A stretch of DNA of 64,000 nucleotides. It comes from UBA4416 sp038327195 (lineage in GTDB: Bacteria; Bacteroidota; Bacteroidia; B-17B0; Aurantibacillaceae). Under the pieces are notes generated by a model that was not told the DNA's origin, did no database searches, and saw only the letters and a list, made by a program, of their open reading frames with translations. Position 1 is the stretch's first letter. The number at the start of each line of letters is the position of its first letter. Position numbers and translations under genes: made by a program. The stretch is taken from assembly GCA_038327195.1 (NCBI GenBank), contig JBBQKU010000021.1:1-64000 (forward strand). The letters run 5' to 3'. Shown piece by piece: positions 50,878 through 60,173 of this stretch.

Positions 50878-51711
50878 ATGGGAAAAATAATAGCAATATC
50901 GAATCAAAAAGGAGGAGTTGGAAAAACAACTTCTGCAATTAATTTAGCTGCGTCACTTGCCGTTTTAGAATATAAAACGTTATTAGTTGATGCTGATCCA
51001 CAAGCTAATTCTACATCGGGGGTTGGTATTGATCCTAAGGATGTAAAATTTGGATTGTATGAATGTATCATTGGCACAAAAAATCCAAAGGATGTAATTA
51101 TTGAAACAGATACACCAAACCTTTATTTACTGCCAACAAATACAGATTTAGTAGCAATTGAACTTGAAATTGTAAATCTTCCAGACAGAGATTATATGAT
51201 GAAATTAGCCTTAGATAAAATTAAGGGTGATTATGATTTTATTATTATTGATTGTTGTCCTTCTTTAGGATTAACCGTTATTAATTCTTTAGCTGCTGCT
51301 GATAGTGTTATTATTCCAGTACAATGTGAGTATTTTGCATTAGAAGGAATGGGAAAATTATTACAAACTATAAAATTAATTCAAGAACATATTAATACAG
51401 GGCTTGATATTGAAGGTGTTTTATTGACAATGTATGATCCTCGTTTAAAATTGGCAAACCAAGTAGTTGAAGAGGTTAAAATGCATTTTCAGAATATGGT
51501 ATTCAATACAATAATACAACGTAATGTTAAATTAGCTGAAGCTCCTAGTCATGGAAAAACAATTATTATGCATGATGCAATTGGTAAAGGTTCAGTAAAT
51601 TATTTAAACCTTGCACGCGAAATTTTACAACGTAATGGATTAACTAAAATTTCAGATGAAAATAGAACGATGTCTTTTACTGAAGAGGAATCGGAATTTA
51701 ACGAAGGATAA
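50878..51711 (+). CDS. parA: Chromosome-partitioning ATPase ParA/Soj
   Basis: Walker-type ATPase of 277 residues driving chromosome segregation. The deviant Walker A is SNQKGGVGKTTSAINLA (about 8-24), with LLVDADPQANSTSGVGI (Walker A'), and FIIIDCCPSLGLTVIN (Walker B). The PVQCEYFALEGMGKLLQTI and APSHGKTIIMHDAIGKGSVNYLNLA segments are characteristic of chromosomal ParA. It is the first gene of the run parA, parB, DUF5683, dapB, lepB, a layout common in Bacteroidota. A chromosomal identity is supported by this setting rather than a plasmid one. No parS site was found in the window. Confidence 0.95.
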   Translation: MGKIIAISNQKGGVGKTTSAINLAASLAVLEYKTLLVDADPQANSTSGVGIDPKDVKFGLYECIIGTKNPKDVIIETDTPNLYLLPTNTDLVAIELEIVNLPDRDYMMKLALDKIKGDYDFIIIDCCPSLGLTVINSLAAADSVIIPVQCEYFALEGMGKLLQTIKLIQEHINTGLDIEGVLLTMYDPRLKLANQVVEEVKMHFQNMVFNTIIQRNVKLAEAPSHGKTIIMHDAIGKGSVNYLNLAREILQRNGLTKISDENRTMSFTEEESEFNEG

Positions 51712-51844
51712 TTAAAGATATTAGTGACTGGTTATTTGCTGTTTAAAAAAAATTAAACCAATTCACTTAAAGTATTAAATAGTTTTATGTTTTATAAGTT
51801 AGTATACAACTCAAAAAAACAAAAACAAAAAACAAAAAACAAAA

Positions 51845-52741
51845 ATGAGTACAAATAAAAAACCAGCATTAGGAAGAGGATTAAGTGCGTTATTACAAAA
51901 TGCTAAAACAGATATCACTACAAAACAAAATGGAGAAGCTACTCCAGTAGTTGGAACTATTGCATTAATAAAAATAAAAGATATTGATACAAATCCATTT
52001 CAACCTCGTACTAATTTTGAAGAAACATCCTTACAAGAATTATCCGAATCTATTAAACAACATGGCATTATTCAGCCGATAACAGTTCGCAAACTTGGAT
52101 ACGATAAATACCAATTAATTTCAGGAGAACGTCGATTTAGGGCATCTCAAATAGCCAATCTTGATGAAATACCAGCTTATATAAGAGTTGCAAATGATCA
52201 AGCAATGCTAGAAATGGGATTGATTGAAAATATTCAACGTGAAGATTTAGATCCAATTGAAGTTTCTTTGAGTTACAAGCGTTTAATAGATGAGTGTAAT
52301 TTGACGCAAGAACAACTTGGCGAAAAAGTTAACAAACAAAGAAGTACAGTAACTAATTTTTTACGTTTATTAAAATTACCTGCAGTTATTCAAAAGGCTT
52401 TAAGAGATAAAGGCATTTCTATGGGGCACGCTCGTGCGTTATTAAGTATTGAGAATGAAGATAAGCAATTAGCTATTTATGCTTTAGCGGTTGAAAATGA
52501 ATTATCTGTTCGTCAGGTAGAAGAATTAGCAAGAAGTGAAAAATTAAATTTCACACCAAAAACAACTCGAATAGAGAAACCTTTAACAATTGAAGACAAA
52601 CAAATTAATAAAAAGTTAGAGAAAATATTTAATAAATCGGTTGAGTTTAAGAGAAGCGTAAAAGGAACTGGTGTTATAAAGTTGAGCTTTAGTAACGATA
52701 CTGAGCTTAATCATATATTATCTTTTTTTGACATAAATTAA
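51845..52741 (+). CDS. parB: Chromosome-partitioning protein ParB
   Basis: CTP-binding DNA-clamp protein of 298 residues. N-terminal KKPALGRGLSALL is the usual ParA-interacting start. The ParB/Srx domain has IDTNPFQPRTNFEETSLQELSESIKQHGIIQPI and ISGERRFRASQIA (the GERRxRA CTP motif), MGLIENIQREDLDPIE, and a helix-turn-helix (LTQEQLGEKVNKQRSTVTNFLRLLKLP). The C-terminal dimerisation domain ends near FFDIN. It follows parA with a 133-bp gap whose right end is an A-rich run (51812-51844), probably just the untranslated leader. The spacing is unusual for tightly coupled parAB, so it may have its own promoter. Confidence 0.95.
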   Translation: MSTNKKPALGRGLSALLQNAKTDITTKQNGEATPVVGTIALIKIKDIDTNPFQPRTNFEETSLQELSESIKQHGIIQPITVRKLGYDKYQLISGERRFRASQIANLDEIPAYIRVANDQAMLEMGLIENIQREDLDPIEVSLSYKRLIDECNLTQEQLGEKVNKQRSTVTNFLRLLKLPAVIQKALRDKGISMGHARALLSIENEDKQLAIYALAVENELSVRQVEELARSEKLNFTPKTTRIEKPLTIEDKQINKKLEKIFNKSVEFKRSVKGTGVIKLSFSNDTELNHILSFFDIN

Positions 52742-52797
52742 CGAACCGTTTATCACATTCACAGGTATATTAAAAAGCATTAATTAATTTTACTAAC

Positions 52798-53355
52798 GTG
52801 AAATCATCATTTATATATACATTTTTTATTCTAATTATTTTTTGCTTATCATCACAAGCTCAATTAAATGATAGCTTAAAAACGAATAAAGAATCAAAAA
52901 AAGCTATTTATTCATCAGCCCGTAAAGCTGCAATAATGAGTGCAATAATTCCTGGACTCGGTCAAGCATACAATAAAAAGTATTGGAAAGTACCAGTTTT
53001 TTTGGTAGCGTTGGGTGGAATTAGTTATTGGGGGATCGATAACCAAAAAAAATACAAGTACTATAGTAGTAATTTACTTGCCGAAAATGATGGGGATGAA
53101 ACTACTATAAATTCATCAGGATATAGCAGCTCTCAACTATTAACTCAAAAACGATCTTATCGAAAATATAGAGATATTTCAATAATGGCTGGAGCATTGG
53201 TTTATTTAATAAATATAATTGATGCAAATGTTGATGGTCATTTAAAAACCTTTGATGTTAGTGATGATTTAGGGCTCCAAATTAAGCCATATACAAATTT
53301 TGATTATAATAATAAATTGCAAACTGGCGTAACGTTTAAATTAACATTTAAGTAA
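52798..53355 (+). CDS. DUF5683 membrane protein
   Basis: Small envelope protein of 185 residues with GTG start. A signal-like N-terminus (FIYTFFILIIFCLSSQAQL) is cleaved near residue 21. DUF5683 core: SSARKAAIMSAIIPGLGQAYNKKYWKVPVFLVALGGISYWGIDNQKKYKYY, then RKYRDISIMAGALVYLINIIDANVDGHLKTFDV. Two short hydrophobic segments (about 55-75 and 120-140) suggest it is membrane-embedded. Its position between parB and dapB recurs in Bacteroidota, but the function of the family is unknown. Confidence 0.88.
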   Translation: MKSSFIYTFFILIIFCLSSQAQLNDSLKTNKESKKAIYSSARKAAIMSAIIPGLGQAYNKKYWKVPVFLVALGGISYWGIDNQKKYKYYSSNLLAENDGDETTINSSGYSSSQLLTQKRSYRKYRDISIMAGALVYLINIIDANVDGHLKTFDVSDDLGLQIKPYTNFDYNNKLQTGVTFKLTFK

Positions 53356-53369
53356 AGGAATTATATAAA

Positions 53370-54077
53370 ATGAAAATAGCATTATTGGGCTACGGTAAAA
53401 TGGGTAAAGAAATAGAAGCTATTGCTTTACAAAGAAATCATACGATTGTTTTAAAAGTTGATGAAACAAATGCAAATACATTTTCGCTTGATGAATTAAA
53501 ACAAGCGGATGTTGCTATTGAATTTAGTACACCTCATACTGTAATAAATAATATAAATAAATGCTTCGAGGCTCAAGTTCCTATTATTGTTGGCACAACA
53601 GGTTGGTATGACCAATTTTCGGAAATAGAAAATAATTGCGCACAAAAAAATGGCACTCTGTTTTATGCATCAAACTTTAGTTTGGGTGTAAATTTATTTA
53701 TGAAAGTAAATAATTATTTAGCTGAAATAATGAATAAATATCCTATTTATAATGTTGAAATGGAAGAAATTCATCACATTCATAAATTAGATAAGCCTAG
53801 CGGAACTGCGATAACCTTGGCAAATCAAATTGTTGAAAAATTAGATCGTAAAACAAATTGGAGTATCACATCAAAAGAACCAAATAATTTATTTATTGAA
53901 GATAAAAGAGAAGGTGAAGTTCCTGGTACACATATTATAAAATATAAATCGGAAGTTGATGATATAGAAATTATGCATAAAGCTCATAATCGCAAAGGCT
54001 TTGCTTTAGGAGCAGTTGTTGCTGCCGAATTTATAAAAGGAAAAAAAGGTATATTTACAATGAATGATTTACTTTAA
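53370..54077 (+). CDS. dapB: 4-hydroxy-tetrahydrodipicolinate reductase
   Basis: Lysine/diaminopimelate biosynthesis enzyme of 235 residues (short Bacteroidota form), reducing HTPA with NAD(P)H. The cofactor-binding start is MKIALLGYGKMGKEIE, then ADVAIEFSTPHTVINNI and PIIVGTTGWYDQ. The active site is in NVEMEEIHHIHKLDKPSGTAITLA (conserved His/His/Lys) and EGEVPGTHIIKYKSEVDDIEIMHKAHNRKGFALGAV. It feeds the same pathway as lysC and lysA, found 3.5-6 kb downstream. It lies in the parAB-DUF5683 run, 14 nt after the DUF5683 gene. Confidence 0.95.
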   Translation: MKIALLGYGKMGKEIEAIALQRNHTIVLKVDETNANTFSLDELKQADVAIEFSTPHTVINNINKCFEAQVPIIVGTTGWYDQFSEIENNCAQKNGTLFYASNFSLGVNLFMKVNNYLAEIMNKYPIYNVEMEEIHHIHKLDKPSGTAITLANQIVEKLDRKTNWSITSKEPNNLFIEDKREGEVPGTHIIKYKSEVDDIEIMHKAHNRKGFALGAVVAAEFIKGKKGIFTMNDLL

Positions 54078-54125
54078 TTCTATTAATATTTAAAATAAAA
54101 AAATAATTATAATCAAAAACATCAA

Positions 54126-55934
54126 ATGGGAAACATCATTTTTTTAGCACTCGTTTTAATTTCATTCATCGGCTTATATAAAATTTTTGAAAAAGCTGGA
54201 ATAGCTCCATGGAAAGCTTTAATTCCTATTTATAACTTTTGGGAGGTTGGTAAACTAATAAATCGCCCTAAATGGTGGGCATTTATAATGATTGTACCAG
54301 GCGTTAATTTGATTATGTATGGGGTATATGGTTTTCATTTAGCACGTGCTTTTAAAAAACGTATGACGAATGATTTAGTTTATGCGGCCTTAATGCCATA
54401 TCTGTATTTTGCATATTTAGGTTTTAATAAAGATGTTAAGTTTTTTGGTGTTGCAGATATGAAATCTGAATCATCCATTGTTAAGAATTGGCTTGACCCA
54501 ATTATTTTTGCCGTTGTTGCCGCCTCAATTATTCGTGGTTTCTTTTTTGAAGCGTTTACAATTCCAACATCTTCATTAGAAAAATCATTAATGGTAGGAG
54601 ATTTCTTGTTTGTAAACAAAGTGTGTTATGGAGCAAAAGTTCCTCAAACACCTATTGCGTTCCCATTTGCGCATCATACATTACCATTTACAACTTCTAC
54701 TAAATCATATTTAGAGTGGATAAAAATTCCATATATGCGTTTACCAGGATATTCAAAACCTAGTAATGGAGAAATTGTAGTTTTTAATTATCCTGACGGA
54801 GATACTGTTGCTGTTGGTTTTCAGGACATGAGTTATTATCAATTGGCTAGAAGTATTGGTTATGAAAATGTACATAATCCAAAATATCGCCCACCTTATG
54901 GAGATGGAAATAGACAAGTTGGAAAAATTGTTGCCAGGCCTGTTGATAAGCGAGAACATTATGTAAAACGTTGTGTAGGAATTGCTGGTGATAAATTAGA
55001 AATTAAAGATGGGGAACTTTATATCAATGATAAATTAAGCCCTATGCCAAAAGATGCACAACATCATTATTTTGTAAAATGTAAAGAACCAATTTTTAAT
55101 GTAGAGTTATTAGATGATTTAGATATTTATTATGATGAAGCAAATTTACTTTCATTAGTTCCTTATGGAATGGGTGATACTACAATAGTCTATTCTTTAG
55201 TAGATAAACCAGAAGGGCATTCAGAAAATGATTTTATGAATGAATATAAAGGCACCTTGAAATCGGATACTGTTTTATACAGCCTTAATTTAACAAGTGA
55301 AAAAGCTGAGAAAATCAGCAAAATGCAGGGAGTATATTCTGTTAAAAAAGAGATTAAAGCGAAAGGAAAAGGAGACTCAAATATTTTTCCTCATAACGCA
55401 TCTTATGCTTGGAATAATGACAATTTTGGACCAATTAATTTACCAAAAGAAGGTACTATCGTAAAAATTGATACTAGTAATATCTGTTTGTATGAAAAAA
55501 TGTTAAGCACTTATGACGACGGAATTCATCAAATAACGAAACAAGGAGCCCAAGTTTTATACGATGGTAAACCAATTACTTCTTACACCTTTAAACAAGG
55601 TTATTATTGGTTAATGGGAGATAATCGTCACAATTCGGCAGATAGTCGCAGTTGGGGAGTTGTGCCATTTGACCATGTGGTTGGGAGACCAGTTTTTGTT
55701 TGGTTTAGTATGAAAGACCCATCAAAAAACTTAGTTAGCGGAGGCAATGCAATAGGTTCATTATTTAAAAATGCTCACGATGGTAAATTCCGTTGGGATA
55801 GGTTTATGTGTTATGTTGGTCCAGAAGGCTTAGTTTCATGGAAAATACCTGTTGCTATTTTTGCATTACTAGCATTTGGCTATAATTTCTGGAAAAAAAG
55901 AAAAGATAAAAAGAACGAGAAAAAATTAGTTTAA
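54126..55934 (+). CDS. lepB: Signal peptidase I with N-terminal DUF5684-like membrane domain
   Basis: Membrane protease removing signal peptides, 602 residues, nearly twice E. coli LepB. Residues 1-100 form a DUF5684-like region with membrane helices (GLYKIFEKAGIAPWKALIPIYNFWEVGKLINRPKWW). The catalytic helix/serine segment follows: FFFEAFTIPTSSLEKSLMVGDFLFVNK (catalytic Ser150, with SL instead of the usual SM). The general-base Lys is in HYVKRCVGIAGDKLEIKDG, and box E is MGDNRHNSADSRSWGVVP. A long insertion (about residues 300-480) carries lipid- or substrate-facing loops not in E. coli LepB. A C-terminal membrane helix (IPVAIFALLAFGYNFW) ends the protein. The DUF3820 gene follows after one nt. 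Confidence 0.93.
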   Translation: MGNIIFLALVLISFIGLYKIFEKAGIAPWKALIPIYNFWEVGKLINRPKWWAFIMIVPGVNLIMYGVYGFHLARAFKKRMTNDLVYAALMPYLYFAYLGFNKDVKFFGVADMKSESSIVKNWLDPIIFAVVAASIIRGFFFEAFTIPTSSLEKSLMVGDFLFVNKVCYGAKVPQTPIAFPFAHHTLPFTTSTKSYLEWIKIPYMRLPGYSKPSNGEIVVFNYPDGDTVAVGFQDMSYYQLARSIGYENVHNPKYRPPYGDGNRQVGKIVARPVDKREHYVKRCVGIAGDKLEIKDGELYINDKLSPMPKDAQHHYFVKCKEPIFNVELLDDLDIYYDEANLLSLVPYGMGDTTIVYSLVDKPEGHSENDFMNEYKGTLKSDTVLYSLNLTSEKAEKISKMQGVYSVKKEIKAKGKGDSNIFPHNASYAWNNDNFGPINLPKEGTIVKIDTSNICLYEKMLSTYDDGIHQITKQGAQVLYDGKPITSYTFKQGYYWLMGDNRHNSADSRSWGVVPFDHVVGRPVFVWFSMKDPSKNLVSGGNAIGSLFKNAHDGKFRWDRFMCYVGPEGLVSWKIPVAIFALLAFGYNFWKKRKDKKNEKKLV

Positions 55935-55935
55935 C

Positions 55936-56157
55936 GTGTTCAATCCGGAAATACTGACTGATCTAATTAAAGTACAAATGCCATTTGGAAGGTATAAAGG
56001 CACACTTATTTCTGATTTACCAGTTTCGTATTTAGAGTGGTTTCAACGCCAAGGCTTTCCCGCAGGTAAATTAGGAATGATGCTTGCAACCGTTTATGAA
56101 ATTAAAATAAATGGATTAGAGGATATTTTACGTCAGTTAAAAAGAGGAGTTAGATAA
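55936..56157 (+). CDS. DUF3820 family small protein
   Basis: Protein of 73 residues starting at GTG, one nt after lepB stops. The DUF3820 pattern MPFGRYKGTLISDLPVSYLEWFQRQGFPAGKLGMMLATVYEIKING (conserved GRYKG, SYLxWF, GxxGxxL) is clear. The fold is a helix-turn-beta arrangement seen in the exonuclease-like QueC/Xre accessory families, but the function is not established. It is translationally coupled with lepB and has no signal peptide. Confidence 0.85.
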   Translation: MFNPEILTDLIKVQMPFGRYKGTLISDLPVSYLEWFQRQGFPAGKLGMMLATVYEIKINGLEDILRQLKRGVR

Positions 56158-56200
56158 CTGAAAAGACAAAAGAGATTAGAGAGACTATCGAGATTTAACG

Positions 56201-56208
56201 TATCTTTG
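56201..56208 (+). promoter_or_regulatory. -7 promoter element of the DEAD-box helicase gene
   Basis: TATCTTTG, an exact TAnnTTTG match, 14 nt before the ATG. A TTTG at the usual -33 distance is absent. Confidence 0.5.
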
Positions 56209-56222
56209 CCAAAAAATTGCCA

Positions 56223-57551
56223 ATGACTACTTTTAAAGATCTTAACCTTTCTAAACAACTTCTAAATGCGCTTACTGATATTGGGTTTGATACTCCAACT
56301 CCAATTCAAGAAAAAGCCTTTCCAGTAATTATGTCGGGAAAAGATGTAGTCGGTATTGCTCAAACGGGTACAGGTAAAACTTTTTCTTATTTATTACCTA
56401 TTTTAAGACAACTTACATTTTCGGAACAAAGGCAACCTCGTGTATTAATAGTTGTGCCTACACGTGAATTAGTAATGCAGGTAGTTGGCGAAATTGAAAA
56501 ATTAAGTAAATACATGAATGTTCGATTTACAGGTGTTTATGGTGGTGGAAATATCAATATTCAAAAACAAAAAGTGTATGATGGTTTAGATATTTTAGTA
56601 GCAACTCCAGGTCGTTTAATAGATTTAACCTTAAGTAGAACGTTACAATTTAATGGCATTCAAAAATTGGTTATTGATGAAGTGGATGAAATGTTGAATT
56701 TAGGATTTAGAGCTCAACTCATTAAAATATTAGATATTCTTCCTGAAAAACGTCAAAATTTAATGTTTTCTGCAACTTTAAATGAAGATGTAGAAATGAT
56801 GATTGAGAATTATTTCACAAAACCAGTTTATGTAGAATTAATAACTAGAGGAACACCGTTAGAAAAAATTATTCAGCATGCCTATAATGTTCCAAATTTT
56901 TACACTAAAATTAATTTACTCGAAAATTTATTACAAACCGAAAAAGATTTTAAAAAAGTTTTGGTGTTTGTGAAAAATAAAAAAATAGCAGATGAAATTT
57001 TTAAATCGTTAGAATCTGATTTTGGTTCTGAAATTGGTGTTATACATTCTAATAAAACTCAACCACAACGTTTTAATGCAGTAAAACAATTTGACGAAGG
57101 AACACATAAATTATTGGTTGCAACAGATGTTATTGCTCGTGGATTGGATTTGAAAGATGTAACACATGTTTTAAATTTTGATATGCCATTAAAAGATCCA
57201 AACTCTTATATACATAGAATAGGTAGAACTGGTAGAGCTGATAAAACAGGGATTTCAGTAAGTTTTGTTACAAAATCAGATCTTGAAATTCAAAAAGCAA
57301 TTGAAACATTAATGAATAAGAAAATGACTGTTTTGGAAATTCCTGAGGCTGTTGAAATTTCTATTAACTTAACACAAGACGAAAAACCAGTTACAAGAGA
57401 AAAAAATCTTAACAAAAATAAAAAGTTAGCTAAACCAACAGGAGCATTTCATGAGAAATCTGAAAAAAATAAAAAGGTGAATTTAGGCGGTGCTCGAAAA
57501 AGAGAAAATCAAAAACGTATTGCTGAAAGAAAAAGTAAAAAGCAGTATTAA
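56223..57551 (+). CDS. DEAD-box RNA helicase
   Basis: ATP-dependent RNA helicase of 442 residues; start at MTTFKDLNLSKQLLNAL (an upstream in-frame TTG adds two residues). Motifs in order: Q motif (DTPTPIQEKAFPVIMSGKD), I (AQTGTGKTFSYLLPIL), Ia (PTREL), Ib (TPGRLIDL), II as DEVD (VIDEVDEMLNLGF), III (SATL), IV, V (ATDVIARGLDL) and VI (HRIGRTGRAD). The C-terminal tail is Lys-rich (KKVNLGGARKRENQKRIAERKSKKQY), suited to RNA binding. Likely in ribosome assembly or RNA decay; DEVD instead of DEAD occurs in some RhlE/CshA-like members. The next gene is convergent. Confidence 0.95.
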   Translation: MTTFKDLNLSKQLLNALTDIGFDTPTPIQEKAFPVIMSGKDVVGIAQTGTGKTFSYLLPILRQLTFSEQRQPRVLIVVPTRELVMQVVGEIEKLSKYMNVRFTGVYGGGNINIQKQKVYDGLDILVATPGRLIDLTLSRTLQFNGIQKLVIDEVDEMLNLGFRAQLIKILDILPEKRQNLMFSATLNEDVEMMIENYFTKPVYVELITRGTPLEKIIQHAYNVPNFYTKINLLENLLQTEKDFKKVLVFVKNKKIADEIFKSLESDFGSEIGVIHSNKTQPQRFNAVKQFDEGTHKLLVATDVIARGLDLKDVTHVLNFDMPLKDPNSYIHRIGRTGRADKTGISVSFVTKSDLEIQKAIETLMNKKMTVLEIPEAVEISINLTQDEKPVTREKNLNKNKKLAKPTGAFHEKSEKNKKVNLGGARKRENQKRIAERKSKKQY

Positions 57552-57564
57552 TAAAAATATTTTT

Positions 57565-58713
57565 TTAAATACAAACACTTCTTACATCATCTCTTAAATT
57601 ATATTTGCTACTCATAACTTCACCATAAGCGCCAGCACTTCTAATGGCAATAAAATCGCCGCGCTTAGTGATAGGCAGCACAACAGCTTTTCCAAAACAA
57701 TCACTGCTTTCGCAAATAGGACCAACTACATCATATTTTAAAACAGTTTCTTCTGTTGATGAAATATTTTCAATTTTATGAAAGGCTTGATATAAAGCTG
57801 GTCGAATTAATTCAGTCATTCCAGCATCTAAAATGGCGAAATTTGTATTGATTCCATTTTTAATATATAGGACTTTACTTATTAAACTTCCACAATTGCC
57901 AACTACAGCTCTTCCTAATTCGAAATGCAATTCTTGATTTTTTCTTATTTCAATAAAATCATGAAACAATTTAAAATAAGCTTCAAAATCTACAATGGCT
58001 TCATTGTCTGGTTCATGATAATTAATTCCTAATCCACCACCAACATTAACGATTGGTAAATCAAATCCTTTATTTAAAAAATAAGTATTTATTTCATTTA
58101 CTCGAGAACATAATTTTTTAAAAGGAGATAAATCAGTTATTTGAGAACCAATGTGAAAGTGTAAGCCAATCAGTTTTAAATTGGGCAAATGTTTTAGTTT
58201 TTCAATGACTGTTTCAAATTCATAAGGATTAATTCCAAATTTATTTTCTTCTAAACCAGTTGTAATGTATTTGTGCGTATAAGCATCTACATTTGGGTTG
58301 ATTCTTAAGGCAATTTGAGCAACTTTGTTTTTTAAACTCGCTAATTCATTAATTACTTCGAGCTCTTGAATACTTTCACAATTGAAACAAAAAATATTTT
58401 GATCTAAGGCATAATTAATTTCATCATCACTTTTTCCAACACCTGCAAATACAATATCTGAATTTTTAAAACCATTTTCAATAGCACACTTCACTTCATT
58501 TCCACTCACACAATCTGCACCAAGCCCATTATTTTTAACCGCTTTAATAATTTCTGAATTTGTATTTGCTTTAAAAGCATAGTGCACATGGTAATTATAC
58601 TTCTTACTTTCATTATTAATAACAGTAAGTGTTTTTTGAAGCAATTCCAAATCATAAAAATAAAATGGAGTTTTATTTTTACATAGTTGTATTATTTTTT
58701 CTTTAGATAACAT
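57565..58713 (-). CDS. lysA: Diaminopimelate decarboxylase
   Basis: PLP enzyme of the alanine-racemase fold, 382 residues, making L-lysine from meso-diaminopimelate. The PLP lysine is in VHYAFKANTNSEI, with GADCVSGNEVKCAI, the pyridoxal-phosphate Gly loop NVGGGLGINYHEPD, ELGRAVVGNCGSLISKVLYIK, and GPICESSDCFGKAVVLP. Together with the aspartokinase gene 19 nt upstream it forms a lysine/DAP operon, and dapB is 3.5 kb away. The C-terminus at RDDVRSVCI is typical of this bacterial family. Confidence 0.95.
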   Translation of the reverse strand: MLSKEKIIQLCKNKTPFYFYDLELLQKTLTVINNESKKYNYHVHYAFKANTNSEIIKAVKNNGLGADCVSGNEVKCAIENGFKNSDIVFAGVGKSDDEINYALDQNIFCFNCESIQELEVINELASLKNKVAQIALRINPNVDAYTHKYITTGLEENKFGINPYEFETVIEKLKHLPNLKLIGLHFHIGSQITDLSPFKKLCSRVNEINTYFLNKGFDLPIVNVGGGLGINYHEPDNEAIVDFEAYFKLFHDFIEIRKNQELHFELGRAVVGNCGSLISKVLYIKNGINTNFAILDAGMTELIRPALYQAFHKIENISSTEETVLKYDVVGPICESSDCFGKAVVLPITKRGDFIAIRSAGAYGEVMSSKYNLRDDVRSVCI

Positions 58714-58732
58714 TGTAATTTTTTGTTTTTAT

Positions 58733-60058
58733 TTATATGTTATCATATCCAAATAAGCCTTTATTTAAAGCTACTAAAGCTTCTTTTTTATGCTTAGAAT
58801 TTACTAAAACACTTACATTATTTAAGCTACCACCATAAGAAACCATTCGTAATGGTATATCTTTTAATGCCTCTAAAATTTTAAAGGCATACCCAGCTTT
58901 GTCTTTTGGTAAATTACCAACTACACAAATTATAGTTTGTTCATTTTCAATTTCAACCTTTGCAAACTCTTCTAACTCTTTTGTGATTTCTTTTAAATGA
59001 GAAAGATTATCTATTGTAAGAGATACTGCTATTTCAGATGTTGTAATCATATCAATAGAAGTTTTATAGCGTTCAAAAATCTCGAATACAGCTCTCAAAA
59101 AACCATGAGCTAGAAGCATTCGGTCACTTTTGATATTAATTGCACAAATACCATCTTTAGCGGCAACGGCTTTAATTCCTTCATTGGCATGTTTGTCAGA
59201 AATGATAGTGCCCAAAGCCTCGGGTTGCATTGTGTTTTTTAATAATACAGGAATGTTTCTTTTTTGAGCAGGTAAAATACAAGTAGGGTGTAAAATTTTT
59301 GCACCAAAATAAGCAAGTTCAGCAGCCTCATCAAAACTCAATTCTTTAATAGCGTGAGTTTTTGAAACTATACGTGGATCATTGTTGTGCATGCCGTCAA
59401 TGTCTGTCCAAATCTGAACTTCATTAGCATGAATAGCAGCGCCAATAATTGAGGCGGTGTAATCGCTTCCACCTCGTTTTAAATTATCTATTTCTCCAAA
59501 TGCATTTCTACAAATAAAACCTTGAGTAATAAATAATTTTGAGTTTGGATATTTTTTTAATTCCTCTATTAAATGTTTTTCAACATAATTTATTTGCGGC
59601 TCATCATTTTCATCAATTCGCATAAAATTTAAGGCTGGCAATAAAACAGAATCTATTTTTATTTCTGATAAATAAAAATGAAATAAAGCCGTACTTAATA
59701 ATTCACCTTGAGCCAAAACTGCTTTTTCTTCGTTGGCAGTGAACATATCTAAAGTAAAAGATTTTAAATAAGCAAAATGATTTTTAATTAAATCATTTCC
59801 TTTTTCTTTATTTTCAACTGATGAAAATAACTCATTCACAACCCCGTTGTATTTATTTTCTAATTCATTAATTAATTTAGTTGCTACTTCAGTTTGCATA
59901 TTATATAACGCTTTGCTAATTTCAACTAACACATTAGTTGTTCCACTCATTGCAGATAGCACAATAATTTTATCTCCATCTGAGTTTATTAATTGAGCAA
60001 GTGCTTTTATACGTTCTGCACTTCCAGCACTAGTTCCACCAAATTTTAAAATATTCAT
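58733..60058 (-). CDS. lysC: Aspartate kinase (monofunctional)
   Basis: Aspartokinase of 441 residues, first step of lysine/threonine/methionine biosynthesis. The kinase start is LKFGGTSAGSAERIKAL, followed by IIVLSAMSGTTNVLVEI, RGGSDYTASIIGAAI (catalytic/substrate loop) and DIDGMHNNDPRIV. Two ACT domains at the C-terminus (about 305-440, IDMITTSEIAVSLTI and the IICVVGNLPKD region) suggest feedback control by lysine or threonine. The bifunctional homoserine dehydrogenase half is absent. The lysA gene follows 19 nt downstream; the gene upstream is separated by a strong terminator at 60119-60150. Confidence 0.95.
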   Translation of the reverse strand: MNILKFGGTSAGSAERIKALAQLINSDGDKIIVLSAMSGTTNVLVEISKALYNMQTEVATKLINELENKYNGVVNELFSSVENKEKGNDLIKNHFAYLKSFTLDMFTANEEKAVLAQGELLSTALFHFYLSEIKIDSVLLPALNFMRIDENDEPQINYVEKHLIEELKKYPNSKLFITQGFICRNAFGEIDNLKRGGSDYTASIIGAAIHANEVQIWTDIDGMHNNDPRIVSKTHAIKELSFDEAAELAYFGAKILHPTCILPAQKRNIPVLLKNTMQPEALGTIISDKHANEGIKAVAAKDGICAINIKSDRMLLAHGFLRAVFEIFERYKTSIDMITTSEIAVSLTIDNLSHLKEITKELEEFAKVEIENEQTIICVVGNLPKDKAGYAFKILEALKDIPLRMVSYGGSLNNVSVLVNSKHKKEALVALNKGLFGYDNI

Positions 60059-60118
60059 TTTTGTATTTTTTTAAGAAATTAAAAGTAATAAAGTTTTGCA
60101 ATAGAATTTAGTAATAAA

Positions 60119-60150
60119 AAAAAGGTTCAAAGAAATCTTTGAACCTTTTT
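60119..60150 (-). terminator. Intrinsic terminator of the T9SS protein gene
   Basis: GGTTCAAAGA (60124-60133) pairs perfectly with TCTTTGAACC (60136-60145), extended by A/T pairs to 15 bp around a 2-nt loop; on the minus strand eight T follow. It sits between the large secreted protein gene and lysC. Confidence 0.92.
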
Positions 60151-60173
60151 ATGTTTTCAAAAATTTAAAACAG